NCBI RefSeq assembly: GCF_042653205.1
Contig: NZ_JBHSHY010000011.1
Location: forward strand, 1-64,000
Length of the DNA stretch: 64,000 nt
Reading direction: 5' to 3'
Source: Paenibacillus_Z sp042653205
Lineage (GTDB): Bacteria; Bacillota; Bacilli; Paenibacillales; Paenibacillaceae
Part shown: positions 15,701 to 24,700 of the stretch, one piece after another
How the letters are laid out: every line of letters starts with the position of its first letter
How positions within the stretch are numbered: the stretch's first letter is position 1
Notes under the pieces: model-generated
Told to the model about the DNA's origin: nothing
Database searches by the model: none
What the model saw: only the letters and a program-made list of their open reading frames with translations
Program-made: the position numbers and the translations under genes

Positions 15701-16401
15701 TAGGTCGGATGGACGCCGATTTCGAAATCCAGCACGTCCTCCAGCGTGACGGCGGGATTGAACGCGAGCGCGCCGGCGAAGGAAGGCGTCCTATTGCTGC
15801 GCATCAGGTAGATCGCTTCATTCGGTCCCGCGCTGCCCGCAAGCGCGACCGTCCACGTCCCGTCGCCTTCGTCCAGCACGCGGATGCCTTCGACGCGCGC
15901 GTCCTCCCTCGTGCCGCAATCCGTCCAGGCGATCCGGCTCCAATCGCCGGCCGCGCTGGATAGATTATACGCGACGAATACGCGGCTCCGGGATTGACCC
16001 GGGCCCGCATCGACCGCGATCGCGACCGTGATCCGGTCGTCGTCGGTCCAGCCTGCGCCTACGGCGCGTACTTGCGGCGTGCCTCCGACCGCGGAGGCTA
16101 TCGGCGCGGCCAGGTCGGTCAGACGCCAGCCGCTGTCGGCTTCCTTGTCGTTGCGCACGAGATACAGGCCGTTCTGGCTGCCGATCGTGAGCATCATCGG
16201 CGCGAGCGCCCCGGTCCGATGGTCGGGAAGCGCGATCACGCGCCTCTGGTAACGGCCGTGCGCGGATGGATCGGCCAAGTCTTCGCGGCCGAAGGTCCGG
16301 GCCGCTTCGATATGGTCCATGATATCGTTGGATACGGTGAAAGCTTGCTGCTTGCCTGCTTGATCGTTGGCGGTGAAACGTACGACTCGCGGGTTATTCA
16401 T
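12757..16401 (-). CDS. 1214-residue beta-propeller/helical protein of unknown function
   Basis: I do not recognise a named family. Residues 1 to about 420 look like a beta-propeller or lectin-like repeat region (GSQNGLYLVRND, NEAIYLMRSNR, GSNLYIGGQGLHLI). About 425-520 is an Ig-like, Big_1-type strand region (LRLLDDAGAPRQGVNVSVTA). From about 600 the protein is long amphipathic helices with KIWDYLKFLFQWEDILLVRN and several hydrophobic segments near 950-1100, which could insert in or coat a membrane. There is no signal peptide. It is the last gene of a four-gene operon with the P47-like protein. A secreted or particle-associated lipid-binding toxin-like role is possible but unproven. Confidence 0.8.
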   Translation of the reverse strand: MNNPRVVRFTANDQAGKQQAFTVSNDIMDHIEAARTFGREDLADPSAHGRYQRRVIALPDHRTGALAPMMLTIGSQNGLYLVRNDKEADSGWRLTDLAAPIASAVGGTPQVRAVGAGWTDDDRITVAIAVDAGPGQSRSRVFVAYNLSSAAGDWSRIAWTDCGTREDARVEGIRVLDEGDGTWTVALAGSAGPNEAIYLMRSNRTPSFAGALAFNPAVTLEDVLDFEIGVHPTYGSGLHVLGIGGGSRVLAFRPFPEYDNAGKPVTIPPIVGLPCPAGANVLETGSTTADGSNLYIGGQGLHLIPAAELDNAEAAQTVQIADAAAAANVQDLVAGEAADGSVAVWALLQNGDLNVVRRAGDAAEWGPSLRLRSGVQEMAPIPGDRHAAASILVVYADARAGHVWLDGTVNAWQEAPVHVADPDQVMTVTCYGTTLRLLDDAGAPRQGVNVSVTASVLSSVSLSGNAVLIGPDQAVAAITDMNGGINVYNRVRSLTPAVYRFTIEGIDGHVDVNPASGVFDRFQSMTADELRGAVVRTPNGDVPLLPDSFRTGADRAQTDAVAAALNQAAKLAMSADGSAPDVRAVPANSPFSSALKPGALPDSYRWGIQADGNGVRLAHDDVISKLVGAAESAERFFVNLGHTIADFFEGIGEKVKETVTFVLHKAEGAFRFICAIGDKIKHFVLTTLEEAGAFFKWLWTQVKTGIEKIWDYLKFLFQWEDILLVRNAMVEATDAALASVRQSVGSLKAHVTDGFGSAIAQIEQWRTNGGAPVPAEPRRPGPGQSVIDELRKAASPIQKVLDDVQGNSVVGWVTQRIGRLMDDIVHVEGPSIMQEAMDAADRFAEGLLGDEIQDLMATWDKLKADLSQAFGGKVPSPGEVNFQTMKDAIVTVGADLLEGLLMGVRDFVLRTIDLMQDLIGVARDALFAKIRFPFIEKLVELVAPGTHLDTSFRMVDGLMLLCAVPATIAYKLIAGEAPFKKGSVIAFPFGDVTVQSGVDELRKFTWVGGLTASFIKLIIAGYQAYVQGSIATSSGKSELTDKWKLWLGAGFGAVGVVAEKFGMHVDKGEEVSAMEWTMLALSGLLTSKTVAFLLAENKPEADAKKLRKVDSFIELGGNVIHFILRTAVFGKVIDDTNKSDSDNKGNENLSETLAWMQSLFDHAGSSLLAAANLDDDEETKALLLVGGGAGKGLSFVVNMVRVPMAMNSGLMLTN

Positions 16402-16456
16402 CTTGGGAATCCCCTTTCTTTCGATCGAAATCTATCGTTGCCGGCGTCCTGCCGGT

Positions 16457-17998
16457 TTATGGTGCTTTATAAATCACGTCGAACATCATGTCACCGGTCT
16501 GATCGGAGAACCGGAGGTTCTGGAACGTGAACACGCCTCCGCCCGGCGGAATGAAGTGGTGATGGGACATGTCGACGGCGATGTGGCCGAGCGCGGTTTG
16601 CAGCGCGGTATTCAGAGAATTGACGTTGTCGGCGACGATCTCGCCAAGCATCTCGAGCAAGGTGCCCTTGTTGATGCCGAGCAGCTTCGGAATCCAGGAC
16701 ATCGCGTTCTCGACTTTGCCGAAGCCGCCGGCCGATTCTTGCGACTGCAAGTCGCCAATGGTGTAGTTCAGCGCGGCATCGACGCTGAACGCCGACGTCC
16801 CGCCCGGCGTCGAGAGCGTGACGGAACCGCTGATCGCCCTGCTGCCGCTGGCTTCCAGACGGGCCGTCTCCATGCCGGCGGGGCCAAGCGTATGTTCGGT
16901 ATATTTGAACGAGCCGTCGATGCTGCCGGTAATGGACAAAGCGTTGCGTCCGGGGACGATGGCGATTTCCAGCCAATACCCTCGCGAATCCACGACTTTC
17001 CGGTCCACGATGTCGGTGGACGTATGGGGCTTGGTGTTCGTTGCCGTGAAGCGGCGCTTCAAGCCGTCGACGATCGGCGCGACGCCCAGTACCTTCGTGA
17101 ATTGCGGCATCAAATATTGATCCAGGAAGACCTCCTTGCGAATCGCCATCACGCCGGATACGAGCGCTTCGCTTCCGTCGATCATGCCGGGGCTGACCCA
17201 ATCGCCGGTTAGTTTGAGCCGGGCCGCGCTGCTATCGCTTGGCAGGCTCCGGCCCGCGAACACGCCGAGGTAGCTGAGGGTCGCGGCATCGCCATTCGTC
17301 CAGTTGGCGTGCACGTCGAAGAGGAAATCCGTCATTGCGAAGGTCGGCGCCGGGTGCAGCGTATTGCGCCGGACGACGGTCCCGAGCATGAACTCGCCCA
17401 TGTCGCCTTGCAGCAAATGATTCAAGCTGCTGAGCGCCTTGGTCCGCGCGGACGCGTTCACGTTCGCCGGAATGTTCACATTCTTGTTGTCCGCGAGCAG
17501 CAGGTCGACCTCGGTCAATTTCATGAACAAATATTCGATCGCAAAGACGCTGTCGGGCAAGCCGCTGCCGGCGATCAGCTGCGAGGCGACGTCATGCGCG
17601 TCGGGGTCGATGGCGGCCAGCGCCGCGAGGTCCACGGGCTTCTTATCCAGATCGGTAATGAAGGACACGCTCCAGTTCGAGATCTCCTGATCGGCCGCTT
17701 CTTCCTGATCCTCGTCGAAATAATGGACATGGCCGGACGCGAGGGTCAACGTGACCTTCACTTGGCCGAGCTTGCCGTTCTCGACGTTCAGGCTCACGTC
17801 GAGCGGGGCCAGAACGGCGGTCAGGCCGAATTTGGACGGAGTGCCGTCGTCTTTCAACGGATACAGGCTCAAGGTGTCGCTGAATTGTTTCCGGCGCTTC
17901 CATGCCTTCCAGGCATAGGCCATTTGGGAGTTGATCGCCTTCTGGGCAAGGGCGAGGCATAAATCGAAATCGGTCAATACGTTCGGGCTGTCTTTCAT
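16457..17998 (-). CDS. P47-like TULIP domain protein
   Basis: The 513-residue protein begins TDFDLCLALAQKAINSQMAY, the pattern of clostridial P-47/OrfX-type TULIP proteins, with a second half of long beta strands (SITGSIDGSFKYTEHTLG, SGSVTLSTPGG) ending FTFQNLRFSDQTGDMMFDV. TULIP folds bind lipids in an elongated cavity; P47 and OrfX proteins accompany botulinum neurotoxin clusters and related insecticidal toxins. There is no signal peptide. An AAGGAGAG site lies 7 bases before the ATG. It sits between a membrane protein and the 1214-residue protein in one operon. The family call is by motif recall, and the role here is inferred. Confidence 0.72.
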   Translation of the reverse strand: MKDSPNVLTDFDLCLALAQKAINSQMAYAWKAWKRRKQFSDTLSLYPLKDDGTPSKFGLTAVLAPLDVSLNVENGKLGQVKVTLTLASGHVHYFDEDQEEAADQEISNWSVSFITDLDKKPVDLAALAAIDPDAHDVASQLIAGSGLPDSVFAIEYLFMKLTEVDLLLADNKNVNIPANVNASARTKALSSLNHLLQGDMGEFMLGTVVRRNTLHPAPTFAMTDFLFDVHANWTNGDAATLSYLGVFAGRSLPSDSSAARLKLTGDWVSPGMIDGSEALVSGVMAIRKEVFLDQYLMPQFTKVLGVAPIVDGLKRRFTATNTKPHTSTDIVDRKVVDSRGYWLEIAIVPGRNALSITGSIDGSFKYTEHTLGPAGMETARLEASGSRAISGSVTLSTPGGTSAFSVDAALNYTIGDLQSQESAGGFGKVENAMSWIPKLLGINKGTLLEMLGEIVADNVNSLNTALQTALGHIAVDMSHHHFIPPGGGVFTFQNLRFSDQTGDMMFDVIYKAP

Positions 17999-18036
17999 CG
18001 TTCATCTCTCCTTCTATGAATTCGGGTTGGTGATGC

Positions 18037-19035
18037 TTACGCGCTCTTCGTCCGGTCGATCGACTTGCTGGTCAGATACCCGGCATGGCTGAGGCCGAGC
18101 AGCGCCAGCAGCCCTTCGCTGACCGCCGGGAATTCCGTGATCGCGCCGGGTGCCCGGCTGCCGAACATTTGCAGCAGCAGCGCAGCGTAGCTGAGCGCGG
18201 CGACGAGCGTGAAGAAGAACATCTGCAGCTTGGCGATATCGACGTACGCGGCGTCCTTCAGCTCATCGCCCTTGAACAGATCCGTCCAAGACGCACCCTC
18301 AAAGTTCGGCCGGACGTTCAAGATGCCGTCGCTGCCCGCGACCGCGGCGGGCTGCAGCTTCGCCGCTTCGTCGTCCGCGACCGTCTTGGCTTGCTTGTTC
18401 ATGTGGATCAGCGGCGTGGCGACGAGCGAGGTGAAGCTGATGCCCATCAGCGCCCACAGATGCCAATCCAGCGCGACGTTCAGTGCCTCCACGCTATCCG
18501 GCAGACCGTAGATGCGCAGCGAAGCTGCCGTGTAGTAGGCGGACAGCAGCACAATCGTCCAGAGCACCGTCTGAAACCGCGAGAGGTCCATCAGATTGCG
18601 TTCGTTGACGAGGAGCCCGAAGGGCTTGCCGGTAATGCGAAGGCTGACGATCAGGAAGAAGCAGGCCATCAGCAGAAGCGACGCGATCCACAGCGCGCCT
18701 TGTCCGGCGCTCATTCGTTCGTTCAAGTCCGCCGCCAGCTGCTGTTGGGCATCGGACAATACCGGCGCGCTGCCGCCTTGTGCGCTCGCGGCGGCCAAGA
18801 TCCGGTTCGCTGCCGCTTTCATCACTTGTTCGTCGGCAGCCTCCTGCTCCGTCAGCACCTTCCCGAACAGCTCCCGGTCCAGCTGGGCGACCAGCTTCCG
18901 CGTCTCGGGCTTCGTCAAATTCGCGTGAACGAGGAGGCTGGGAAGCACGAGCATCAATACGATAATGCCGAGAAGCCCGACGAATCCGGTCAGTCCGACC
19001 TTTCGCGGCAGCGGGGAGAGCCGCAGTTCCGCCAT
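18037..19035 (-). CDS. multi-pass membrane protein of unknown function
   Basis: The 332-residue protein has about six hydrophobic segments: near residue 14-36, 115-135, 155-175, 190-208, 270-292 and around 305. A soluble Gln/Ala-rich loop lies between the first and second (LTEQEAADEQVMKAAANRIL). I do not recognise the family. The start ATG 19035 (MAELRLSPLPRK) has AAGGAG 9 bases upstream and begins 4 bases after the stop codon of the DUF1906 gene, so the two are probably coupled. An apparent upstream extension of the frame overlaps that gene and is not real. It may anchor or export the downstream products. Confidence 0.78.
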   Translation of the reverse strand: MAELRLSPLPRKVGLTGFVGLLGIIVLMLVLPSLLVHANLTKPETRKLVAQLDRELFGKVLTEQEAADEQVMKAAANRILAAASAQGGSAPVLSDAQQQLAADLNERMSAGQGALWIASLLLMACFFLIVSLRITGKPFGLLVNERNLMDLSRFQTVLWTIVLLSAYYTAASLRIYGLPDSVEALNVALDWHLWALMGISFTSLVATPLIHMNKQAKTVADDEAAKLQPAAVAGSDGILNVRPNFEGASWTDLFKGDELKDAAYVDIAKLQMFFFTLVAALSYAALLLQMFGSRAPGAITEFPAVSEGLLALLGLSHAGYLTSKSIDRTKSA

Positions 19036-19039
19036 CCGG

Positions 19040-19672
19040 TCACGCTCCTTCCACTTTGAAGCCGCCGCCGTCGCCGTTCGAGATATTCGTGTCGACCGGA
19101 ATGCCGGCGACCTTCGCGCCGGACAGCTGCTTGATGTTCCACTGCTCGAACTTGCCGTAGCCGCTCCAGCCGCGCGATTCCGCGAGCCACGCATACCGGA
19201 TGCCGGGGCTCCCGCCGTAGGCCTCGAGCATGCTGCCGCATGTCAGGCCCGATCCGTAGATGCCGACGTCATACCGGACGCCGGCCGCTTCTTCATCCCG
19301 GAAGGCATCGAGCACGCCGCGCATGTAATGGTTCACGGCGCCGGACAGGTCGGCATGCGACGCGTCGTAGTCGACCGTGAAATAAATCGGCGTACCGGCT
19401 GGCTGGCCGATCGAACGGGCGCAGCGGTGCGCGTCGCGTCCGTCCTTCTTGCCGGCTTCGTACGAGAAGTAGTCCGGCGACGTCGGGTAGCCGTTCTCCC
19501 ATACCGCGACGACGTGCAGTCCCGCGCCCGACAGCGCCTCCGCTTCTTCGCGGGTCAGGTTCTTCCCCGGATTGTTCCGGTTGTAATACCGGCATACAAA
19601 ATCGTAACCGGCTTCCTTGATGCTTCTTGCGAGCGATTGGCAATTGACCGTCGTATCGAGTCCTTTTCCCAC
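19040..19672 (-). CDS. DUF1906 glycoside-hydrolase-like (Rv2525c-type) protein
   Basis: The 210-residue protein has the DUF1906/GH25-like TIM-barrel core: GKGLDTTVNCQSLARSIKEA, YDFVCRYYN, LHVVAVWENG, IYFTVDYDA and VGIYGSG, ending with KVAGIPVDTNIS. Relatives are secreted or cell-wall-associated and are thought to act on peptidoglycan or sugars, with Rv2525c as the characterised mycobacterial member. GTG 19672 is the best start, with GGAGGAG 5 bases upstream. An in-frame ATG at 19783 would place the start inside the preceding terminator region. No clear signal peptide is seen. It is the first gene of the operon with the membrane, P47-like and 1214-residue proteins. Confidence 0.8.
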   Translation of the reverse strand: MGKGLDTTVNCQSLARSIKEAGYDFVCRYYNRNNPGKNLTREEAEALSGAGLHVVAVWENGYPTSPDYFSYEAGKKDGRDAHRCARSIGQPAGTPIYFTVDYDASHADLSGAVNHYMRGVLDAFRDEEAAGVRYDVGIYGSGLTCGSMLEAYGGSPGIRYAWLAESRGWSGYGKFEQWNIKQLSGAKVAGIPVDTNISNGDGGGFKVEGA

Positions 19673-19782
19673 TTGCGCTCCTCCTCTCGCGTTCCATGCG
19701 GGATTGGTCTTGCTACATTTGTTATACCGTGAATGACTGTCATGAAGGCAGTTACGCCCGTCATCGATTTTGTCATGTGACA

Positions 19783-19818
19783 TAAAAAAAGCATCCGACC
19801 GTTTCCGGTTCGGATGCT
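19783..19818 (-). terminator. terminator of the sensory operon
   Basis: AGCATCCGA-ACCG and its complement form a stem of about 12 bp with a short loop, followed on the minus strand by seven T residues. Confidence 0.85.
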
Positions 19819-19880
19819 AAATGAGATCGAAGCTTATGAAAGTGATGCTTATATGAAATTAGAGCTTGCGAGCGCAGCGC

Positions 19881-20552
19881 TTACGGCCGCGACAGCCATT
19901 CCTGCAAGGCCAGGAGCGCCTTGGCGCGGTCGCTTACGCCGATTTTGGAATAGATCACGCTCACGTAATTGCGGACGGTTCCCTCGTGCATGAACAGCTC
20001 CTTGGCGATCTGCTTGTTGGTCTTGCCTTGGACCATCAGCTTGGCGACATCCCCTTCGCGCTCGGTGAGGCGGAGCTCCCGGCGGAGGCTGCCGCGGGCT
20101 TCCGCGTCCAGTTCGTCCTCCGTCGTCCGGCGCGCGAGGTTGGCAGCCAGCTTCGCGGCAATGACGGCCGGCATCATCAGCTTGCCGCTCGCGGCGTCGC
20201 GCACCGCTTCGATGAGCCGATGGCCTTCCATATCCTTAAGCAGGTAGCCGCTGGCGCCGTTCGAGAGCCCGTCGAGGATGTACTTGTCTTCGGCGAAGGT
20301 GGACAGCAGGAGAACGACCGTGTCCGGCGCCTCCTCCTTCAGCCGGCGCGTGCATTCGATCCCGTTCATGACGGGCATCTCGATGTCGAGCAGCACGAGG
20401 TCCGGCTTCATCGCGCGAGCCATCTCCAGCGCCTGCAGCCCGTTCTCCGCCGTCCCCGCCACCTCCAGGTCCGGCTGCAGCTCCAGGATCGTCTGAAGCC
20501 CATCGCGCATCAGGGCTTGATCGTCGGCGATGATCAGGCGCAGCGGCTTCAT
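19881..20552 (-). CDS. NarL/FixJ-type response regulator
   Basis: The 223-residue protein has an N-terminal receiver (IIADDQALMRDGL, phosphoacceptor D in LVLLDIEMPVMNG, LSTFAED, YLLKD) and a C-terminal LuxR-type HTH (LTEREGDVAKLMVQGKTNKQIAKEL). The start ATG overlaps the stop codon of the kinase gene (ATGA), so translation is coupled. A longer open frame upstream is an artefact of the overlap. It is the output of the histidine kinase operon. The next operon downstream (DUF1906, P47-like) is in the same direction just past a terminator and is a plausible target, though no operator is identified. Confidence 0.93.
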   Translation of the reverse strand: MKPLRLIIADDQALMRDGLQTILELQPDLEVAGTAENGLQALEMARAMKPDLVLLDIEMPVMNGIECTRRLKEEAPDTVVLLLSTFAEDKYILDGLSNGASGYLLKDMEGHRLIEAVRDAASGKLMMPAVIAAKLAANLARRTTEDELDAEARGSLRRELRLTEREGDVAKLMVQGKTNKQIAKELFMHEGTVRNYVSVIYSKIGVSDRAKALLALQEWLSRP

Positions 20553-21784
20553 GGCAGCGCCTCCGATCCCGGAGCCGCGCCCGCTATCGGCAGCAGGATG
20601 TGCAGTTCCATTCCCCCTTGCGGAGCCGCCTCCAGGCATAAGCTGCCGTGCGCGAGCTCGACCTGGTCCCGCAGGGCGCCAAGACCGAAGCCGAAGGCAA
20701 GGGTATGCGGCACGAGACCGTCGTTGCGCAGTGAGAACGCGATGCGGCGGTCGCCGGGAGCGTAAGCGAGCTCGAAGCGGAAGCGCGTGCTCCTGCCGTG
20801 GCGAATGCCGTTCGTAAGGCCCTCCTGCAAGGCATGGCAGAGCAGCTTGACCTGGAAGAAGCTCAGCTTCGGCATCGGCTCGATCTCGCATTCGATGCGG
20901 ACGCCGGCATGCGCCTCCGTGTCCCGGATTAGCCTGGCGAGGTCCCGCTGCAGGTCGACGGTTTCCCGTTCGTCCGCCAGCTGATGGACCGAGCTGCGGA
21001 TTTCGTCGAGCCCTTTGCGGACGAGCTGGCTTGCCAGATCCATCTTCTCGGACACCCGAGCGGCATCGATGCCGACCAAGTGCTTCCCGGCTTCGAGCTG
21101 CACGACCGCGGCGGTGAGCGTGTGGCCCACGACATTATGGATATCCCGCGCGATCCGGTTGCGCTCCTCCAGGACCGACACCTCCATCATCGCTTCGTAC
21201 GTGTCCCGGGTGGACGCCTGCAGCTCGCGCGCGCGCGCCTCCAGCTCCCGCGTCCGTTCGCGCACGCGCTGCTCGAGCGTATCGTGGGCGGCGGCGATGC
21301 TGTTCAAATACTTATACGTGCGGATCGACGTGTACACCGTGCTGAACAGCTTCGTACTGGTCAGCTCCGTCTTTTCTTTGTAATCGCTGATATCGTAGGA
21401 CCGGATGACCGCATGCTCGGGCGCTTGCCCGGGCTGCCCGGTCCGCAGAATGATCCGCACCAGCCGGTTGCCCATTTGCTCGCGCACGAGCTTGACGACC
21501 TTCAGGCCGGCATCGTCTTCTTCCATGACGACGTCCAGGAGCACGACCGCGATGTCGGGATGCCGCTCCAGGTACGCGATCGCCTCGATGGCCGAATACG
21601 CGCTGAAGAACTGCAGTTTGCCGTCTTCGAACGTATGCCCCTCCAGCACCAGCTTCGTGACTTTATGAATATCCGGATCGTCGTCGACGATGAGAAATTT
21701 CCAATACAGCGCCGCTTCTTCTTCGGCGTCGTCGTCGGCGATCAATTGCAGCGCGTCGGACGCGTCGATCAAGCTATCGCTCAT
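20549..21784 (-). CDS. histidine kinase (HisKA_3) with N-terminal receiver domain
   Basis: The 411-residue protein begins with a receiver (FLIVDDDPDIH; phosphoacceptor D84 in VVLLDVVME; ILRTGQPG). A coiled-coil signalling helix follows (about 165-205, AHDTLEQRVRERTREL), then a HisKA_3 dimerisation helix with H216 (ERNRIARDIHNVVGHTL) and a HATPase_c domain ending GFGLGALRDQVEL. There are no membrane segments. The input receiver is likely phosphorylated by the large kinase encoded just upstream, so this would be a phosphorelay intermediate. It overlaps both neighbours by four bases. Confidence 0.9.
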   Translation of the reverse strand: MSDSLIDASDALQLIADDDAEEEAALYWKFLIVDDDPDIHKVTKLVLEGHTFEDGKLQFFSAYSAIEAIAYLERHPDIAVVLLDVVMEEDDAGLKVVKLVREQMGNRLVRIILRTGQPGQAPEHAVIRSYDISDYKEKTELTSTKLFSTVYTSIRTYKYLNSIAAAHDTLEQRVRERTRELEARARELQASTRDTYEAMMEVSVLEERNRIARDIHNVVGHTLTAAVVQLEAGKHLVGIDAARVSEKMDLASQLVRKGLDEIRSSVHQLADERETVDLQRDLARLIRDTEAHAGVRIECEIEPMPKLSFFQVKLLCHALQEGLTNGIRHGRSTRFRFELAYAPGDRRIAFSLRNDGLVPHTLAFGFGLGALRDQVELAHGSLCLEAAPQGGMELHILLPIAGAAPGSEALP

Positions 21785-24700
21785 CCCGTTCCCTCCAATG
21801 TTGCGTGTGGTAACGGCAATACCAGTTGAAACGCCGTTCCGTGTCCTGCCACGCTGTCGCAGACGATCGTTCCGCCCCAGGTCTGCACGACCAGGTTATA
21901 CACGACGCTGAGTCCGAGGCCGGTTCCGCCCCGGCCGCGCTTCGTCGTCACGAACGGATCGAAGATCCGCGGGATCAACGCCGGTTCGATCCCTTTGCCG
22001 TCATCCGCGTACGTCACGGTCAGCGCTTTCGCGTCGGCCTCGGCGCGAATGACGATCGTTCCTTCTGTACCGTCGTCGTAGGCGTGCAGCAGCGAATTGA
22101 GCAGCAGGTTGGTCATGATGTGATAGAACGCCCCCGGGTAGCCGATGGTCTCGAGCGACGGTTCGATGTGCAGCACGACGCGATGCCCGCTTGGCTTCAG
22201 CTTCGGCGAGATGCTTAGCAGGATCTCCTCCATGTACGCTCTTACATTGAAAGAGCGGCGTTCCTCGAAGGTCTGGTCGACGGCCACCTGCTTGAAGGCG
22301 GCGATCAACCGTTCGGCTCGCCGCAAATTGGCGAGCAAGATGTCGGCGGTTTCCGAGGATTCGGCCAAGTACGCCTCCAGCTCGCTCTTGCGCAGCGGGC
22401 CTTGGCCGTAACGCGCGAGCAGCGCCTTCGTTCGCTCGGCGAGATGGGACGAGGCCGTCACGCCGATTCCGATCGGGCTGTTCATCTCGTGCGCGATGCC
22501 CGCGACCAGCTCGCCCAGCGAAGCGAGCTTCTCCGCCTGAATCAACCGGCTGCGGGCTTGTTGAAGGGAGGCGAGCGCTTCCTCGAGCTGCTCGGTCCGT
22601 TCCTTGACGCGGCGCTCGAGCGCGCGATTCCAATGCGCCAGCTGCAAGTGGAGCCGAATGCGGGCCAGCAGCTCGCGCTTGACGACCGGCTTCGTCAAAT
22701 AATCGTTCGCGCCGGCGTCGAAGCCTTCGATCACGTCGACGTCCAGCGGCTTCGCGGTCAAGAAGATGACCGGCAATTCGCCGGCCGAATACCGTTCGCG
22801 GATACGCGCGCACAGCGCGAAGCCCGACATCCGCGGGAGCATGACGTCCAGGATCGCGAGGTCCGGCTTGAAGCCCGATTCGAGGCGAATCATCGCTTCC
22901 TCGGGATCGGCGGCTTCGATCACCTCGTAGCCGTCCATCGTCAAGTGATTGCGAAGCACCTGCAGATTGACCGCTTCGTCATCCACGATCAGGATGCGCG
23001 CGCCGGAGATACGGCCGCCGTCCTCCTCTTCCGCTCCCCGGTCGCGGATCGCATCCGCGTCCGTGAAGTCCGGATCCGCCGGATTGGCGGTCCCGCCTTC
23101 CGGGCTTCTGCCGGCCGCTGCCGCCTGCGGCGCCGGCGCCGATAGCCGGGCCGCCGGCCGGGGAAGCGTGAACACGACGCAAGTTCCTCCGTCCGGCGGC
23201 GTCTCGATGCCGATCGTCCCGCCATGCAGCTCGACGAGCTTCTTCGTGACGGCCAAGCCGAGCCCCGTTCCTTCCCGCCGGATGCCGCCGGCTTGCTCGT
23301 AGGCGTCGAACATGCGCGCCCGGACCGCCTCCGGGATGCCGCTGCCCGTATCGGTTACCCGAACTTCGACGGCGTCTCCCGCTTCGGACGCCGATACCGC
23401 GATGCGGCCGGAATCCGTGAATTTGACGGCGTTGCCGATCAGGTTATGCAGAATCTGCTGCAGCCGGTTCTCGTCGGCCGAGACGTTCAGCCGCGCCGGT
23501 ACGTCGTTCGCCAGCCGCACTCTTCGGCCGCCCAGCAGCGGTTCGCTTAGCTGCAGCACGACGTCGACGGCGCTCCGCAAATCGATATCCGTACGGATCA
23601 GCTGCAGGTCCTTGTGCTTCAGCTGGGAATAATCCAATACGTCCCCGACGAGCGCAGCCAGCCGCCTGCCGCTCGACACGACCAGCTGCAGGTTATGCAC
23701 GGCTTGCTCCGGAAGCTTGCCGGCTACGCCGTCGATCAGCGATTCGGACAGCCCGATCATGCCGTGCAGCGGCGTCCGCAGCTCGTGCGACGTTTGGGCC
23801 AGAAATTCATCCTTCGTCTTATCCATCGCCAGGAGCCGGCTGGACATCCGTTCGACTTCCGTGAAGGCGCGCACGAACCGCCCCGCCAGAATGAGCGACT
23901 GCATCGCGATGAAGATCAAGAGGCCATACGGAGTGAGCGATCCGAGATGGGTTTTCTCGCTCATATACAGGAAATCGTGAACGATCGTGCCGGACAGGCC
24001 CGCAAAGCCGATCAAAAACGTCAGCGTGCCCGCCTGGCGATCCCGCATCGCCCGAATCAGCACGCACAACGTATACACGATGAGGGCGCAGGCCAGCAGC
24101 TCGAAAGGGATGAGCAGTTTGTCGTACCACCGCTGCGGCGTGAGCAGGCAGAACAGCGTGGCTGCGCCTCCGGTCAGCTGCACCGCAACGACGATCGGCC
24201 GGGCGAAGTAACGGGGGTACAGCGAACGCACGAACGTCGTGATTATAATGCTGCAGAAGAAGAACACGGCATAAGGGACTTTGCAGAACAGCTCCCAGTT
24301 CATGTCCGGGAACCAATTGTAGATGTAACGATCGTTCACGAACAGAATGCGGATGGCGACGAACAGCGAGAATAGCCCCAAGTAGAGCGCGGAATGCTCG
24401 CGGCGCCGCAGGGCATAGAGCACAAGATGGTACAAAGCCATGATCGTGCACGCCCCGAAGGCGATGAACGTCCCTTCCATATTCCGCCGGTAGAGCGCTT
24501 CGATCCGCGCGTACGAGCCCAATTGAATGGCGTTCTGGAAGCCGCTCTTCGTATAGCTGTAATTCGCGAGCTGAACGACGATCTCCAGCTCCTGCCGGCC
24601 CGGCTCGACGCGGAATGGCGCCGTCTGCACGATCTGCCGCGCCACCGTGGTCCCCTTGTCCGTACCCACCTGGCCCGCGGAGGCGACGAGCTCGCCGTTG

